A stretch of DNA of 64,000 bases, taken from Bacillus_BD oryzisoli. Its GTDB lineage: Bacteria > Bacillota > Bacilli > Bacillales > Cytobacillaceae. The notes beneath the pieces are model-generated. The model worked only from the letters and a program-made list of their open reading frames with translations, was not told where the DNA came from and made no database searches. Shown here in pieces: positions 8,328 to 17,522 of the stretch (positions within the stretch are counted from its first letter, which is position 1; every line of letters starts with the position of its first letter). Both the position numbers and the translations under genes were made by a program. The stretch is from positions 4,374,001-4,438,000 of the forward strand of contig NZ_CP137640.1 in assembly GCF_036670025.1 (NCBI RefSeq). Reading direction: 5' to 3'.

Positions 8328-9482
8328 TTAATAACGTCTGCTTCTATTTCTTAAAAAAGTAGGTGTATCCAATGAATCCTCCTTAAATTGTGGATATCCA
8401 GCAAAAGGCTGCAAAACTTCTTCCCGTTTTTGCGGTTCATTTACTGAATGACGTTGTTCCTCTCTCCGAGGATTCTGTCTTCTGCCCACAGAGGGACGGG
8501 CAGGCATCTTCAATGACGGAGTATCCTTATCCTCAAAGCCCGTTGCAACAACCGTAACAATAATTTTGTTTTTTAAATTCTCATTTATAATAGAACCAAA
8601 TATCATATTTAATTCTTCATCAGAAGAAGACGCAACGATGTCTGCTGCCTCTTGAACCTCATAAAGGCTTAAATCATTACCACCCGTAATATTTAATAAC
8701 ACCCCTTGTGCACCCTCGATAGACTGTTCGAGTAACGGACTTGATATTGCCTGTTTTACTGCTTCCACAGCTCTTCCTTCACCTTCTGCAATCCCAATGC
8801 CCATTAAGGCTGTTCCTTTATTGGACATGATCGTTTTGACGTCAGCAAAGTCTAAGTTAATTAAGCCCGGGACGGCAATTAAATCAGATATTCCCTGCAC
8901 GCCTTGGCGCAGAACATTATCCGCTTCACGAAAGGCTTCAAGCATAGGGGTTTTTTTATCAACGACACCCAATAAGCGGTCGTTTGGAATAATAATCAAG
9001 GTATCAACTGATTGTCTCATGGCTTCGATTCCTTTTGCTGCATTCATTGATCGCTTCTTGCCTTCGAACGTAAAAGGTCTTGTGATGATTCCAATTGTCA
9101 ACGCACCCTGTTCACGGGCAATCGCAGCAATCGCCGGTGCTGCTCCTGTCCCTGTTCCGCCGCCCATTCCAGCTGTAACGAAAACCATATCCGCCCCTTC
9201 GAGCACCTCTTCGATATGCTGTCTGCTTTCTTCCACTGCTTGTTTTCCAACTTCGGGATTGGCTCCTGCACCTAGTCCTCTCGTTAATGCAGTACCAATT
9301 TGCATTGTGATTCCTGCACGAGAATATTTAAGTGCCTGTGCATCCGTATTAACCGCAATAAATTCAACACCCTCAATTCCATCCTCTATCATACGATTCA
9401 CGGCATTGCCTCCGCCGCCGCCAACACCGATCACTTTAATTCTTGCATTCTGATCCAGATTCGCATCAAATTCCAACAACAT
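8328..9482 (-). CDS. ftsZ: Cell-division GTPase FtsZ, orphan copy
   Basis: A 384-residue tubulin homologue that polymerises into the division ring. Intact features: IKVIGVGGGGGNAVNRM (T1 nucleotide loop), the GGGTGTG tubulin signature, GLINLDFADVKTIM (T7 catalytic loop), a variable linker rich in Arg/Gln/Pro, and the C-terminal peptide DTPTFLRNRSRRY for FtsA/SepF/EzrA binding. The start follows AGGAGGG. In Bacillus ftsZ normally follows ftsA in the division cluster; here no division gene is near and both neighbours are unrelated. It is therefore probably a second ftsZ paralogue that kept all catalytic motifs. Confidence 0.95.
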   Translation of the reverse strand: MLLEFDANLDQNARIKVIGVGGGGGNAVNRMIEDGIEGVEFIAVNTDAQALKYSRAGITMQIGTALTRGLGAGANPEVGKQAVEESRQHIEEVLEGADMVFVTAGMGGGTGTGAAPAIAAIAREQGALTIGIITRPFTFEGKKRSMNAAKGIEAMRQSVDTLIIIPNDRLLGVVDKKTPMLEAFREADNVLRQGVQGISDLIAVPGLINLDFADVKTIMSNKGTALMGIGIAEGEGRAVEAVKQAISSPLLEQSIEGAQGVLLNITGGNDLSLYEVQEAADIVASSSDEELNMIFGSIINENLKNKIIVTVVATGFEDKDTPSLKMPARPSVGRRQNPRREEQRHSVNEPQKREEVLQPFAGYPQFKEDSLDTPTFLRNRSRRY

Positions 9483-10048
9483 TAACTATCCCTCCTAAAA
9501 TTCTGTCAATCATTTTTACCTATCAAAAGCTTTATCATAGGATACTAATTCATATTGTTCGAAGGTTTGATATTTTACTGTATTCATTTAGCAGATTAGA
9601 GACTGAATCGTGATTAAATCTTTTCCCTGCCTAAATTCAGTATTAATAGATTCGAGAAGATTTATTTTTATCCCTGCAAGCCAAAAGTCCTAATCTAAAG
9701 CACATAAACCGCACAGAACCTCCATAAGATTTTTTTTGACAAATAATATTGTCGTGTTGTTTGGAAAAATGTAAGTTTCCTTCCGAATGCTCCCGTAATT
9801 TCTTGTAAAGTTTTTTTGTATTATATATACATCCATTCATCGCATTTACTTTTCATATATTTCATTTTTTTACATCTTTATTAAAATTTTTTTTGATCCA
9901 ATCGTTCGACAAAAAATGAAGAAAGTCTCCTTTATAATGTATGAGTGTTGATAGAAAATTTGACCATACATAAGTAAACATGATGAAAGTATAGTCTTAG
10001 CAGCGGATATTGAAAACAGTCCACAAAAATAGAGAAAGAGGATCTACT
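9483..10048. other. Intergenic region with a candidate promoter
   Basis: About 565 bases. Contains the ftsZ RBS at its left end, an inverted repeat GACAA-N6-TTGTC at 9738-9753, and a TATAAT box at 9933-9938 that could drive the 30-residue gene at 10049, although the matching -35 is poor. A 65-codon minus-strand frame (9643-9840) lacks support. No structured RNA recognised. Confidence 0.4.
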
Positions 10049-10141
10049 ATGGAAACTTTAATCTATGTAAGCATGTATGCAATGGTTGCACTAAGTTCCC
10101 TATGGCTGATAAACCTTGTCTTTGACCAATTTATCAATTAA
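10049..10141 (+). CDS. Candidate 30-residue single-pass membrane peptide
   Basis: ATG at 10049 follows AAAGAGG with 7-nt spacing; stop TAA at 10139. The peptide begins METLIYVSMYAMVALSS, continues with a Trp- and Leu-rich stretch and ends FDQFIN. Residues about 4-24 form one membrane helix. It lies 57 bases before the next gene and could share its transcript. Small single-helix peptides of this kind often bind membrane enzymes, but no partner is shown. Confidence 0.55.
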   Translation: METLIYVSMYAMVALSSLWLINLVFDQFIN

Positions 10142-10198
10142 CCAAATCATTTACTTCATATATAAATAGAACAAAAGTTTAAAGAAAGGAGAGAATTG

Positions 10199-10543
10199 AT
10201 GTTTGACGAGACCATCATCATAGAAGAGAAGGAAAGAAAATTAGCAGAGTTTTTAGAGGCAAATACGACAGAGGATGTGTTGATGGAAGTTCAGGAATAC
10301 ATTCCTTCCCTTCATCCGAAATCAAAGGTGATCCGTAAATTGAAGGAAATGAAACTTCCCCAGCCTGTGATTAACACCTTAATTTACTTTGTACTGGCAA
10401 CAAATAAACAGACATTTGCAACGACGAAACTAATGACACTCGCTGATTTATGCAGAAAAAATAATATTAGTAGTGCCCAATCAGCTATTACATTTTTTAA
10501 ACAGTATTATTATGTTTTCCATACACAAATAAGTCGACAATAG
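10199..10543 (+). CDS. Small protein with weak DnaB/DnaD-like domain
   Basis: A 114-residue protein. The stretch LPQPVINTLIYFVLATNKQTF and the following helices recall the second domain of Bacillus replication-initiation proteins DnaB/DnaD (pattern LPPGVINVLLDYVL), but without the rest of those proteins. Start ATG at 10199 follows AAAGGAGAG; the TTG at 10196 is less likely. The similarity is from memory, so treat the assignment as tentative. Confidence 0.6.
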   Translation: MFDETIIIEEKERKLAEFLEANTTEDVLMEVQEYIPSLHPKSKVIRKLKEMKLPQPVINTLIYFVLATNKQTFATTKLMTLADLCRKNNISSAQSAITFFKQYYYVFHTQISRQ

Positions 10544-10946
10544 TGAATGGCATCCATAACACTATTTCGGCCTATTTGCTTGTTTTTTATCAAAAATAAA
10601 AACCAGCCCCCGATTGGAAACTGGTTTACAAATACATGGTTAGCCGCCTTTGTCGTAAACAGGTATAAGAAAGTTTTAAACCACCACTCCTCAAAGTGGG
10701 TGTTTGCAGAAACAATCCTGCATGTCCTCCTTGTCATATAGACAGAGGCCTGGCATTCCTGTTTCGATTTAAACTCCCTATAACAGCTTAAAGGTTAAAA
10801 CTTTATTATGGTTACGAGCAATGCAGCTTGTGTTCTTATAGTAATCCATCTCTATATCGAATTCAATGGTATTTTTATCCCGCGACACGAAATAGTTCAA
10901 TAGACCTCATTTTTATTTACCATACCTGCTTTATGAAAGATCTAGG
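10544..10946. other. Intergenic region with an unexplained minus-strand terminator
   Basis: About 400 bases with no supported gene. On the minus strand the hairpin AAACCAG / CTGGTTT at 10600-10627 is followed by TTTATTTTT, so a minus-strand transcript could end there. Upstream on that strand, at about 10685-10710, is another hairpin (AAACACCCACT / AGTGGTGGTTT-like). No protein start fits, so a small RNA is possible. Confidence 0.4.
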
Positions 10947-11813
10947 TCATAGGCTTTTCCAATTTTTCGCGATTTTAGTCTTGTCAGCTTTATAGCCTCT
11001 GCCCATCACTTCATGAACATGGTGGATGGTTACATAGGCATTCTCATCAATTTTTTTAATTGTTTTCTGAAGCTGAACAAGCTCCTGTTTATTAATTACA
11101 ATATAGAGCACCTCTTTATCTGCCCCTGTGTACCCACCTTTCCCATCGAGAACGGTCAGTCCTCTTGACATGCTGTTAGTAATGCTGAAAAGAATTCTTT
11201 GTGGTTGATTTGAAATAATGATAACGGCAACACGTTCATCCAACCCATCTACGATAAAATCGATTGCTTTTGCACCTACCCAAACAACAACAAGCGTATA
11301 CATAGCTTTTTCAATTCCAATAATAAAAATGGAACCAACTACAACGACAACGTCCATCACCAATATGCCTTTTCCAATACTCCATCCTAATACTTGATGA
11401 GCAATTCTTGCTAACACGGTTGTGCCGCCCGAAGTTCCGCCTGCACGAAAAATAATCCCTATTCCTATACCGACCAATAATCCAGCAAAAATAGAGGCAA
11501 GGAACGTATCCATCGTCAATACATTTCCTGTTTCGTTTGTTAAATGCAAAAAGAATGATGAAGCAGCAATGGAAAATAACGTATAAAAAATCGTTCTTTT
11601 ATCAAAAAACTTATATCCGAGCAAAAAAAGAATGGTATTCAATAGAAAGTTCAGCATCCCTGCCGACCAGCCAAACACATAGTGTGCAATAAGGGTAAGA
11701 CCGATAACGCCTCCTTCTGACAACATATTCGGAATTGTGAAAAAATTAATTCCAATCGAGAAAATAAAGGAGCCTAGTAATATTAATACTACATCATAAA
11801 GTGTTTTCTTCAT
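10947..11813 (-). CDS. YitT-family membrane protein (DUF161 plus DUF2179)
   Basis: A 288-residue protein with five or six membrane helices (residues about 5-190), including GIGIIFRAGGTSGGTTVLA, then a cytoplasmic DUF2179 domain (GGYTGADKEVLYIVINKQEL). The frame extends upstream to 11873, but MKKTLYDVV at 11813 follows AAGGAAG and begins directly at the first helix. Function of YitT-type proteins is unknown; the C-terminal domain looks like a small regulatory or ligand-binding module. Confidence 0.85.
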   Translation of the reverse strand: MKKTLYDVVLILLGSFIFSIGINFFTIPNMLSEGGVIGLTLIAHYVFGWSAGMLNFLLNTILFLLGYKFFDKRTIFYTLFSIAASSFFLHLTNETGNVLTMDTFLASIFAGLLVGIGIGIIFRAGGTSGGTTVLARIAHQVLGWSIGKGILVMDVVVVVGSIFIIGIEKAMYTLVVVWVGAKAIDFIVDGLDERVAVIIISNQPQRILFSITNSMSRGLTVLDGKGGYTGADKEVLYIVINKQELVQLQKTIKKIDENAYVTIHHVHEVMGRGYKADKTKIAKNWKSL

Positions 11814-11921
11814 TACATACTCTTCCTTAAGTCTAGTATTGTTCCATGATAATTTTATTCTATCACTCTTCATTTGTTTAGAACAAAATAAAAAAACGTA
11901 TCTTCATACATTAAAAAAACA

Positions 11922-11966
11922 AAAACAGCTGGCTGACAGATATGAAATCCCCCAACCAGCTGTTTT
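11922..11966 (-). terminator. Terminator after the LigB-type gene
   Basis: AAAACAGCTGG pairs with CCAGCTGTTTT over a 23-nt loop. On the minus strand the T-run follows directly after the dioxygenase stop. Confidence 0.75.
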
Positions 11967-11970
11967 ATTA

Positions 11971-12819
11971 TTATTTTACATATTCCTCTTTTGAATTTTC
12001 CTGTTCTCCAGAAACTTTTGTTTTCGTAAACGTGATTAATGGATTCCAGCTGCCGGAAGATTGTGCATCTGCATAATAAACTGGTTTCCAATCCTCATCA
12101 ATAATACCAAATAACATCGCTAAATGACGGCCGCCTGATTCAACTTTAGCCATGCTTGAGAACTGTGGCAGCATATCATAGGCTGAACGATAGTCTTTAT
12201 TCATAACAAAATCGACAAACTGCTTATCCATGGCATGTTCAGCCAGTGTCGGCATATGATGTCTGCCTCGGACTAAGTTATGTGCTAAGGCACCGCTGGC
12301 AACAAAGACTACTTTTTTATCGGATTCACGTAAAACCTTTGCAATTACTTGACCCCATTTATAGGTTTCGTCAAGATTTGCAGCCAGTGTGACAGATAGA
12401 TTAATAACTGGAATGTCTTCATTTGGAACAAGATATCGCAAAGGAACAACAGTGCCATAATCCCAAACAAAATGTTCATCATAAACTCCTTCGATTGGAA
12501 GACCAGCATCCTTTCCTGCTTGAACTAATTCATTAGCTAAATCTTCATCACCTGGATAAAAGTACGGAACATCCTTAATTAAGTCCGGTGCCTCTTGTGC
12601 AGTAAGGAATCCTTTATGTACAGGATAACAATCTACATAGTGTGCGAATGTTGACGGCCAGTGACAAGAAACTAACACAATGGCATCAGGTCCAATTTGA
12701 GCAATTTCCTTTGCAACTTCCTTTAATCCAGCAACAATTCCTTTTTGGAAATCTGGAGCTTGGTCTTCGTGACAAATACTTGGAACATGTGGTGTAATCA
12801 TACTTAATTCAATTGTCAT
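11971..12819 (-). CDS. Class III extradiol dioxygenase (LigB family)
   Basis: A 282-residue enzyme of the LigB/MEMO superfamily that would cleave catechol-type rings with Fe(II). Metal-site candidates are the His residues in MITPHVPSICHE, VSCHWPSTFAHY and SGALAHNLV. The fold and length match ring-cleaving catalytic subunits. The next gene upstream on the same strand is an amidohydrolase of the ACMSD type, suggesting steps of one aromatic-acid pathway, though a terminator hairpin lies between them. RBS AAAGGGAGG. Substrate unknown. Confidence 0.82.
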   Translation of the reverse strand: MTIELSMITPHVPSICHEDQAPDFQKGIVAGLKEVAKEIAQIGPDAIVLVSCHWPSTFAHYVDCYPVHKGFLTAQEAPDLIKDVPYFYPGDEDLANELVQAGKDAGLPIEGVYDEHFVWDYGTVVPLRYLVPNEDIPVINLSVTLAANLDETYKWGQVIAKVLRESDKKVVFVASGALAHNLVRGRHHMPTLAEHAMDKQFVDFVMNKDYRSAYDMLPQFSSMAKVESGGRHLAMLFGIIDEDWKPVYYADAQSSGSWNPLITFTKTKVSGEQENSKEEYVK

Positions 12820-12991
12820 GATAATTCCTCCCTTTTCTATACCCCTTTAAATAAAGATAAAAATTATTTATATATTCTAAATATTTAATTCAATGTCTTT
12901 ATGTTAACGTTTTCCTATCCTGCATACAAGACAGATATTACGCTATGCGGAACAAAGTGAAATTTTTCATTTTTATTGGATATACAAGAAA

Positions 12992-13033
12992 CATCCCTAA
13001 AGAAAATCAGACGAAGAGATTTCTTTAGGGATG
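12992..13033 (-). terminator. Terminator after the amidohydrolase gene
   Basis: CATCCCTAAAGAAATC pairs with GATTTCTTTAGGGATG. It lies just beyond the amidohydrolase stop on the minus strand. Confidence 0.75.
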
Positions 13034-13042
13034 AAATGAATA

Positions 13043-13990
13043 TTATTTCACTGCAAATTCAAGCAGGGATTGTGCCCCTTTATCACTAATCTCTTGTGGA
13101 GGCCATACACATAAATCAAATGGATAATCTGATCCAGCCACAACCCGATCTTCTCCAACCATTTTGACAAGAAACTCAAGACTGCTAGGATTCCAAAGAA
13201 CGGTATCATACCAAAAACGTTTTAAATACTCTGAAGGTGGTGCTTGTAAATTAGCAGCTACTAAATCCCATTTTTCATAGCCCTTATCTAAGCGCCCTAT
13301 TTGGTATGGAAGCAGTCCACCCCCGTGAGCAAATAGAATTTTAACATTTGGGTATTTGTCGACAATTCCGCTGAGCAGTAAATCTGTTGCACAAACCGTT
13401 GTCTCCCACGGTACACCGATTAGATTCGGCATCATTCTTCTCTTTAAACGAGGATCTTCGCTTAGCAGCGGATGAATAAAAAGAATAGCTTTCAGCTTGT
13501 CCGCTTCTTCAAAAAATGGCTGGAAGAAGGAATCGGAAAGCATCTGCTGACCCAATCCAGGTCCGATAATGGCACCCTTAAGCCCAAGATTCATTGCTTC
13601 TCTTAGAATTTCAGCAGCTTTTAAAGGATTTGTTAATGGTATCGTTCCAAGAGCAGACATTTTTCCATTTGATTCTCTTACTAGATTAGCTAATGATTGG
13701 TTATATACCCTAGACATTTCAGTGCTTATTTCTAAAGGAAAATCATATAAAAACAGTTGCGGGATTGGAGAAACTAATGAGTGAGTTACCCCTGCTTTTT
13801 CTTGATCCGCTTTATAAACATCAAGATCAATAAAGGACTTTTTTAATTCGAAACCCCACTTTTGATTAATCGTGAGAAACTCCTCTTTATTATCTTCTTT
13901 CTTTACCCATTGAGCATTAACGCTCTTTTTATTGTCTTTAATCCAGCCTAAAACTTCTGTTGGGATAAAATGCGTATGAAAATCATGCAT
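13043..13990 (-). CDS. Amidohydrolase-2 family protein (ACMSD-like)
   Basis: A 315-residue TIM-barrel metalloenzyme. The N-terminal MHDFHTHFIP gives the metal-binding HxH. LFIHPLL and ILFAHGGG supply further His residues, and VVAGSDYPFD supplies the catalytic Asp. This set matches the ACMSD / resorcylate decarboxylase / hydratase group, which acts on ring-cleavage products or aromatic acids. Its position beside a LigB-type dioxygenase supports an aromatic-degradation role. RBS GAGGAG. Confidence 0.82.
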   Translation of the reverse strand: MHDFHTHFIPTEVLGWIKDNKKSVNAQWVKKEDNKEEFLTINQKWGFELKKSFIDLDVYKADQEKAGVTHSLVSPIPQLFLYDFPLEISTEMSRVYNQSLANLVRESNGKMSALGTIPLTNPLKAAEILREAMNLGLKGAIIGPGLGQQMLSDSFFQPFFEEADKLKAILFIHPLLSEDPRLKRRMMPNLIGVPWETTVCATDLLLSGIVDKYPNVKILFAHGGGLLPYQIGRLDKGYEKWDLVAANLQAPPSEYLKRFWYDTVLWNPSSLEFLVKMVGEDRVVAGSDYPFDLCVWPPQEISDKGAQSLLEFAVK

Positions 13991-14286
13991 GGATATACAC
14001 TCCTCTTTATTCGAAATTTTAAAATGTGTCTTAATATTGGGAAAATATCATATAAAAAGATATTATGTAAGGGATATGTATTTCTACTAACTTATTACTC
14101 CCTCTAGGTAAAACGATTAGAATAATAAATAGAAAATATTATTCTTATAAAACAAATATACATGAAAATAATCGTTTTGAAAAGATAATATATTCTAAAA
14201 ATTTAAAAATGAATACCCTTTCCTAAAAAAATAAAAACAGATCCCTTTTATGGAACCTGCTTCTACTACTACTGGAAATTAAAGCA

Positions 14287-15483
14287 TTAATGTAAATCTT
14301 CAAATTCCCTTGCAATTCTTTCAAATGCTTCTTTTATCATTGGTCTTGGAGACGGGATACAGATTCTTTGATATTCTAAGCCCTCTTTCCCAAACATTAC
14401 GCCATCTTCAAGCAGCACATTCGCCCTGTCATAAATACGTTCATGAACTTCCTTTGGAGATATTCCATAACCGCTGAAGTCCATCCACATAACGTAGGTT
14501 CCTTCAGGAATTCGGACCTTTACTTTTGGCATCTTTTCCTTTAGGAACTGAACAACCCAGGCAATCGTACCATCAAGATATTCCTTTAATTGCTCCAACC
14601 ACTCTTCCCCATCCCTGTAAACAGAAATTAGTGCTGCCACCGTAAATGGTGAAGCCGATTTCATACCAATGGCATCGCTGAATTTCTTTCTTAACTCTGG
14701 ATTTGAAATAATCACATTTGTGCAATGCAGCCCGGCCAAATTAAACGTTTTGTTAATGGCCGTAAATGTAATAATATTGTCAATCTTATCGGCTACCTTC
14801 ACAATCGGTGTAAAGGTCTGGTTACATCTGATAATGTCCCCATGAATTTCATCAGCTACAATGATGACATTATATTTTGCGCAGATATCTGACATTTTTT
14901 TCAGTTCATCCTGATTAAAGACTCTTCCTGTCGGATTATGCGGATTACATAGGACAAACATTTTCGTATTGTCATCTTTTGCTTTTGCCTCAAAATCTTC
15001 AAAGTCGATTGTGTAATAGCCCTCTTCATCACAAATTAGTCTATTATTTAAAAGTGTACGATCATTTTCAACGATCGCTCTTGTAAAAGGAGGGTACACA
15101 GGTCTTTGAATAATGATTCCGTCACCAGGATTCGTTAAGGCTTTGACCGCAATATTGGTTGCATATACAGTACCTGGACAATACACAATTTCTTCTTTTT
15201 GAATCTCCCAGTCATGTCTCTTTTTAAACCAATGCTGAATTGCCTCATAATATTCAGGAGGGAAAATAGAATAACCGAAGATTCGATGGTCAACTGTTTT
15301 ATGTAAGGCTTGTATTAATGGTTCAGGAACAGGTAAATCCATGTCTGCCGTAAATAACGGCAAAGTTTCTTCATCATAACGATCCGTCAAACCCATGGCT
15401 TTAATCAAGTCTCCGCCATCCCACTTTACAGAATAAGTACCTCTGCGATTGACTATTTCATCAAAGTTATATTTCATCATCAT
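14287..15483 (-). CDS. PatB/MalY-type PLP-dependent C-S lyase or aminotransferase
   Basis: A 398-residue fold-type I PLP enzyme. Visible are LPLFTADMDLPVPEPL (substrate-side N-terminus), CNPHNPTGR, VADEIHGDI (cofactor Asp) and the Schiff-base lysine in AINKTFNLAGLH. Bacillus PatB is a cystathionine beta-lyase, and that activity is the likeliest here. Three ATGs in a row begin the gene after GAAAGGG; the second or third has better spacing. Neighbours do not clarify the substrate. Confidence 0.85.
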   Translation of the reverse strand: MMMKYNFDEIVNRRGTYSVKWDGGDLIKAMGLTDRYDEETLPLFTADMDLPVPEPLIQALHKTVDHRIFGYSIFPPEYYEAIQHWFKKRHDWEIQKEEIVYCPGTVYATNIAVKALTNPGDGIIIQRPVYPPFTRAIVENDRTLLNNRLICDEEGYYTIDFEDFEAKAKDDNTKMFVLCNPHNPTGRVFNQDELKKMSDICAKYNVIIVADEIHGDIIRCNQTFTPIVKVADKIDNIITFTAINKTFNLAGLHCTNVIISNPELRKKFSDAIGMKSASPFTVAALISVYRDGEEWLEQLKEYLDGTIAWVVQFLKEKMPKVKVRIPEGTYVMWMDFSGYGISPKEVHERIYDRANVLLEDGVMFGKEGLEYQRICIPSPRPMIKEAFERIAREFEDLH

Positions 15484-15624
15484 TCACCCTTTCATTATTC
15501 TTTCTTAAAAGCATAAAACCTAGCCCTTAAATTGTAACAAAGAGAACCTTAAACGAAAAATTTTCTGTTCTAGTCTGCATATATTCTAGAATAGTGTCAA
15601 AAAAATGTTTTATATTGTGATTAA

Positions 15625-15673
15625 TCGGAAATTTCCGAAAAATATTGGCAAATTTTGGAGTCTTTGTTATAAT
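15625..15673 (+). promoter_or_regulatory. Promoter and palindrome upstream of acsA
   Basis: A sigma-A-type promoter, TTGGCA (15645-15650) and TATAAT (15668-15673), has a 17-bp spacer. Directly upstream is the perfect palindrome TCGGAAATTTCCGA (15625-15638), well placed for a regulator. Confidence 0.65.
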
Positions 15674-15734
15674 ACAAACTATATTAATTTATCTGTTACA
15701 TAACATTATTGCAAGATAATAAGGAGGGTTTTTG

Positions 15735-17453
15735 ATGACAAACACGTTAAAAGAACAGATTGAAATGATTGACACAGCTGCAAATCTCGGTAACTATGAG
15801 AAAGCAGTACAAGAAATGGATTGGAAAAATGTTGAACAGAATTTTACTTGGTCAAAAACTGGCAAAGTCAATATGGTATATGAAGCAATCGATCGTCATG
15901 TAGATGAAGGAAAAGGAGATAAAAAGGCTTTTATTTACTGTGACTCGAACCATGAGGAAGAATATACATTTTCTGACTTGAAAGCGTTATCATGCCAATT
16001 CGCTAATGGTTTACGTTCAAAAGGCATTGAAAAAGGTGACAGGGTTTTCATCTTTATGCCTCGCAGTCCTGAGCTGTATATATCCATGCTTGGAATTATC
16101 AGAATTGGGGCAATTGCTGGACCAATGTTCGAGGCATTTATGGAAGAAGCGGTTAAAGACCGGTTATTAGACAGCGGTGCTAAAGCGGTAGTGACAACTC
16201 CTGCACTTCTTGAACGAATCCCAGTAAACGAATTACCAGATTTACAATATATTATTTTAGTTGGTGCTGACGAAGCAGCCGAGCCGTATCAGCTTTTATT
16301 TACAGACTTAATGCAAAGCTCTGATGAATATACAATTGAATGGGTGGACCGTGAAGCTGGAATGTTATTAATCTATACTTCCGGTTCAACAGGCAAGCCA
16401 AAAGGTGTTCTTCAAGTCCATGATGCCATGGTTCATCAATACCTTTCAGGAAAATGGGTATACGATTTAAAAGAGGATGATATTTATTGGTGTACAGCGG
16501 ACCCGGGCTGGGTTACTGGAACATCTGCCGGAATGTGGTCTCCATGGCTTAACGGGGTGACCAATGTACTTCGCGGCGGACGCTTTGACGCTAATGAATG
16601 GTTTGAAACATTGGAAAAATATAAAGTAACAGTATGGTTTAGTGCACCGACTGCTTTACGTTTATTAAAGGGCAATACGGATGAGCTACCAAAGAAATAT
16701 GATCTTTCAAACCTTCGCCATATGCTGTCAGCCGGCGAACCATTAAACCCTGAAGTTATTCGTTGGGGACTGGAAACGCTCAACTTACGTATTCACGATA
16801 ACTGGTGGATGACGGAAACAGGTTCCGCAATCTGTGCTAACTTCCGCAGTAATCCAATCCGTCCAGGTTCAATGGGAAAACCATTACCAGGTATTGAAGT
16901 AAGCATTATTGATGATGAAGGAAATGAGCTGCCGCCAAACCATATGGGGAATTTAGCTATTAAACCAAAATGGCCGGCAATGGTTCGTACCATTTGGAAT
17001 AACCCTGAACGCTACGATCAATATTTCTTAAAAGGATGGTTTGTAACAGGTGACTCTGCTTATAAGGATTCAGACGGTTACTTTTGGTTTGAAGGCCGCG
17101 TAGATGATGTGATTAACACATCAGGTGAGCGCGTTGGTCCTTTCGAGGTAGAAAGTAAGCTTGTTGAGCACCCTGCTGTTGCAGAGGCCGGTGTTATTGG
17201 CGTTCCAGATCCTGTTCGCGGCGAAGTCATTAAAGCCTTTATTACTTTGCGTTCAGGCTACACAGCAAGTGAGGAACTGCTTCTAGAAATCCGTAATTTT
17301 GTTAAAACAAATCTTGCCGCCCACGCAGCACCTCGGTTATTCGAAGTTCGTGAAACGATGCCGAAGACACGCTCAGGAAAAATCATGCGCCGCGTCCTAA
17401 AAGCATGGGAACTTGGTCTTCCAACAGGTGATTTATCAACAATGGAAGATTAA
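15735..17453 (+). CDS. acsA: Acetyl-CoA synthetase (AMP-forming)
   Basis: A 572-residue ANL-superfamily enzyme, the same length as B. subtilis AcsA. It activates acetate to acetyl-AMP and then acetyl-CoA. Visible are the phosphate loop YTSGSTGKPKG, WWMTETG, the hinge region GRVDDVINTSGERVGPFEVE, and the C-terminal PKTRSGKIMRR with the catalytic lysine that is the usual acetylation site. The start follows AAGGAGG; an upstream TTG at 15732 is less likely. The acuABC genes that flank acsA in B. subtilis are absent here, so this may be a paralogue. Confidence 0.92.
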   Translation: MTNTLKEQIEMIDTAANLGNYEKAVQEMDWKNVEQNFTWSKTGKVNMVYEAIDRHVDEGKGDKKAFIYCDSNHEEEYTFSDLKALSCQFANGLRSKGIEKGDRVFIFMPRSPELYISMLGIIRIGAIAGPMFEAFMEEAVKDRLLDSGAKAVVTTPALLERIPVNELPDLQYIILVGADEAAEPYQLLFTDLMQSSDEYTIEWVDREAGMLLIYTSGSTGKPKGVLQVHDAMVHQYLSGKWVYDLKEDDIYWCTADPGWVTGTSAGMWSPWLNGVTNVLRGGRFDANEWFETLEKYKVTVWFSAPTALRLLKGNTDELPKKYDLSNLRHMLSAGEPLNPEVIRWGLETLNLRIHDNWWMTETGSAICANFRSNPIRPGSMGKPLPGIEVSIIDDEGNELPPNHMGNLAIKPKWPAMVRTIWNNPERYDQYFLKGWFVTGDSAYKDSDGYFWFEGRVDDVINTSGERVGPFEVESKLVEHPAVAEAGVIGVPDPVRGEVIKAFITLRSGYTASEELLLEIRNFVKTNLAAHAAPRLFEVRETMPKTRSGKIMRRVLKAWELGLPTGDLSTMED

Positions 17454-17463
17454 TTAAAACTCA

Positions 17464-17512
17464 TGTGGGGCTGTCCTAAAAGATACCAAACCTCCTTTAA
17501 GACAGCCCACTT
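17464..17512. terminator. Terminator between acsA and the convergent dehydrogenase
   Basis: GTGGGGCTGTCCTAAAAG pairs with CCTTTAAGACAGCCCAC. It can serve both convergent genes. Confidence 0.7.
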
Positions 17513-17522
17513 TCTTTCTATA

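Noticed and set aside
8797..9453. 218-codon plus-strand frame opposite ftsZ
   Set aside because: Ser/Pro/Ile-rich antisense shadow of a clear ftsZ gene.
9643..9840. 65-codon minus-strand frame
   Set aside because: Composition is not protein-like, several scattered cysteines without a motif, and no ribosome binding site.
10510..10741. Two opposing frames of about 65-75 codons
   Set aside because: They are mirror frames over a hairpin region and neither has a domain or suitable start site.
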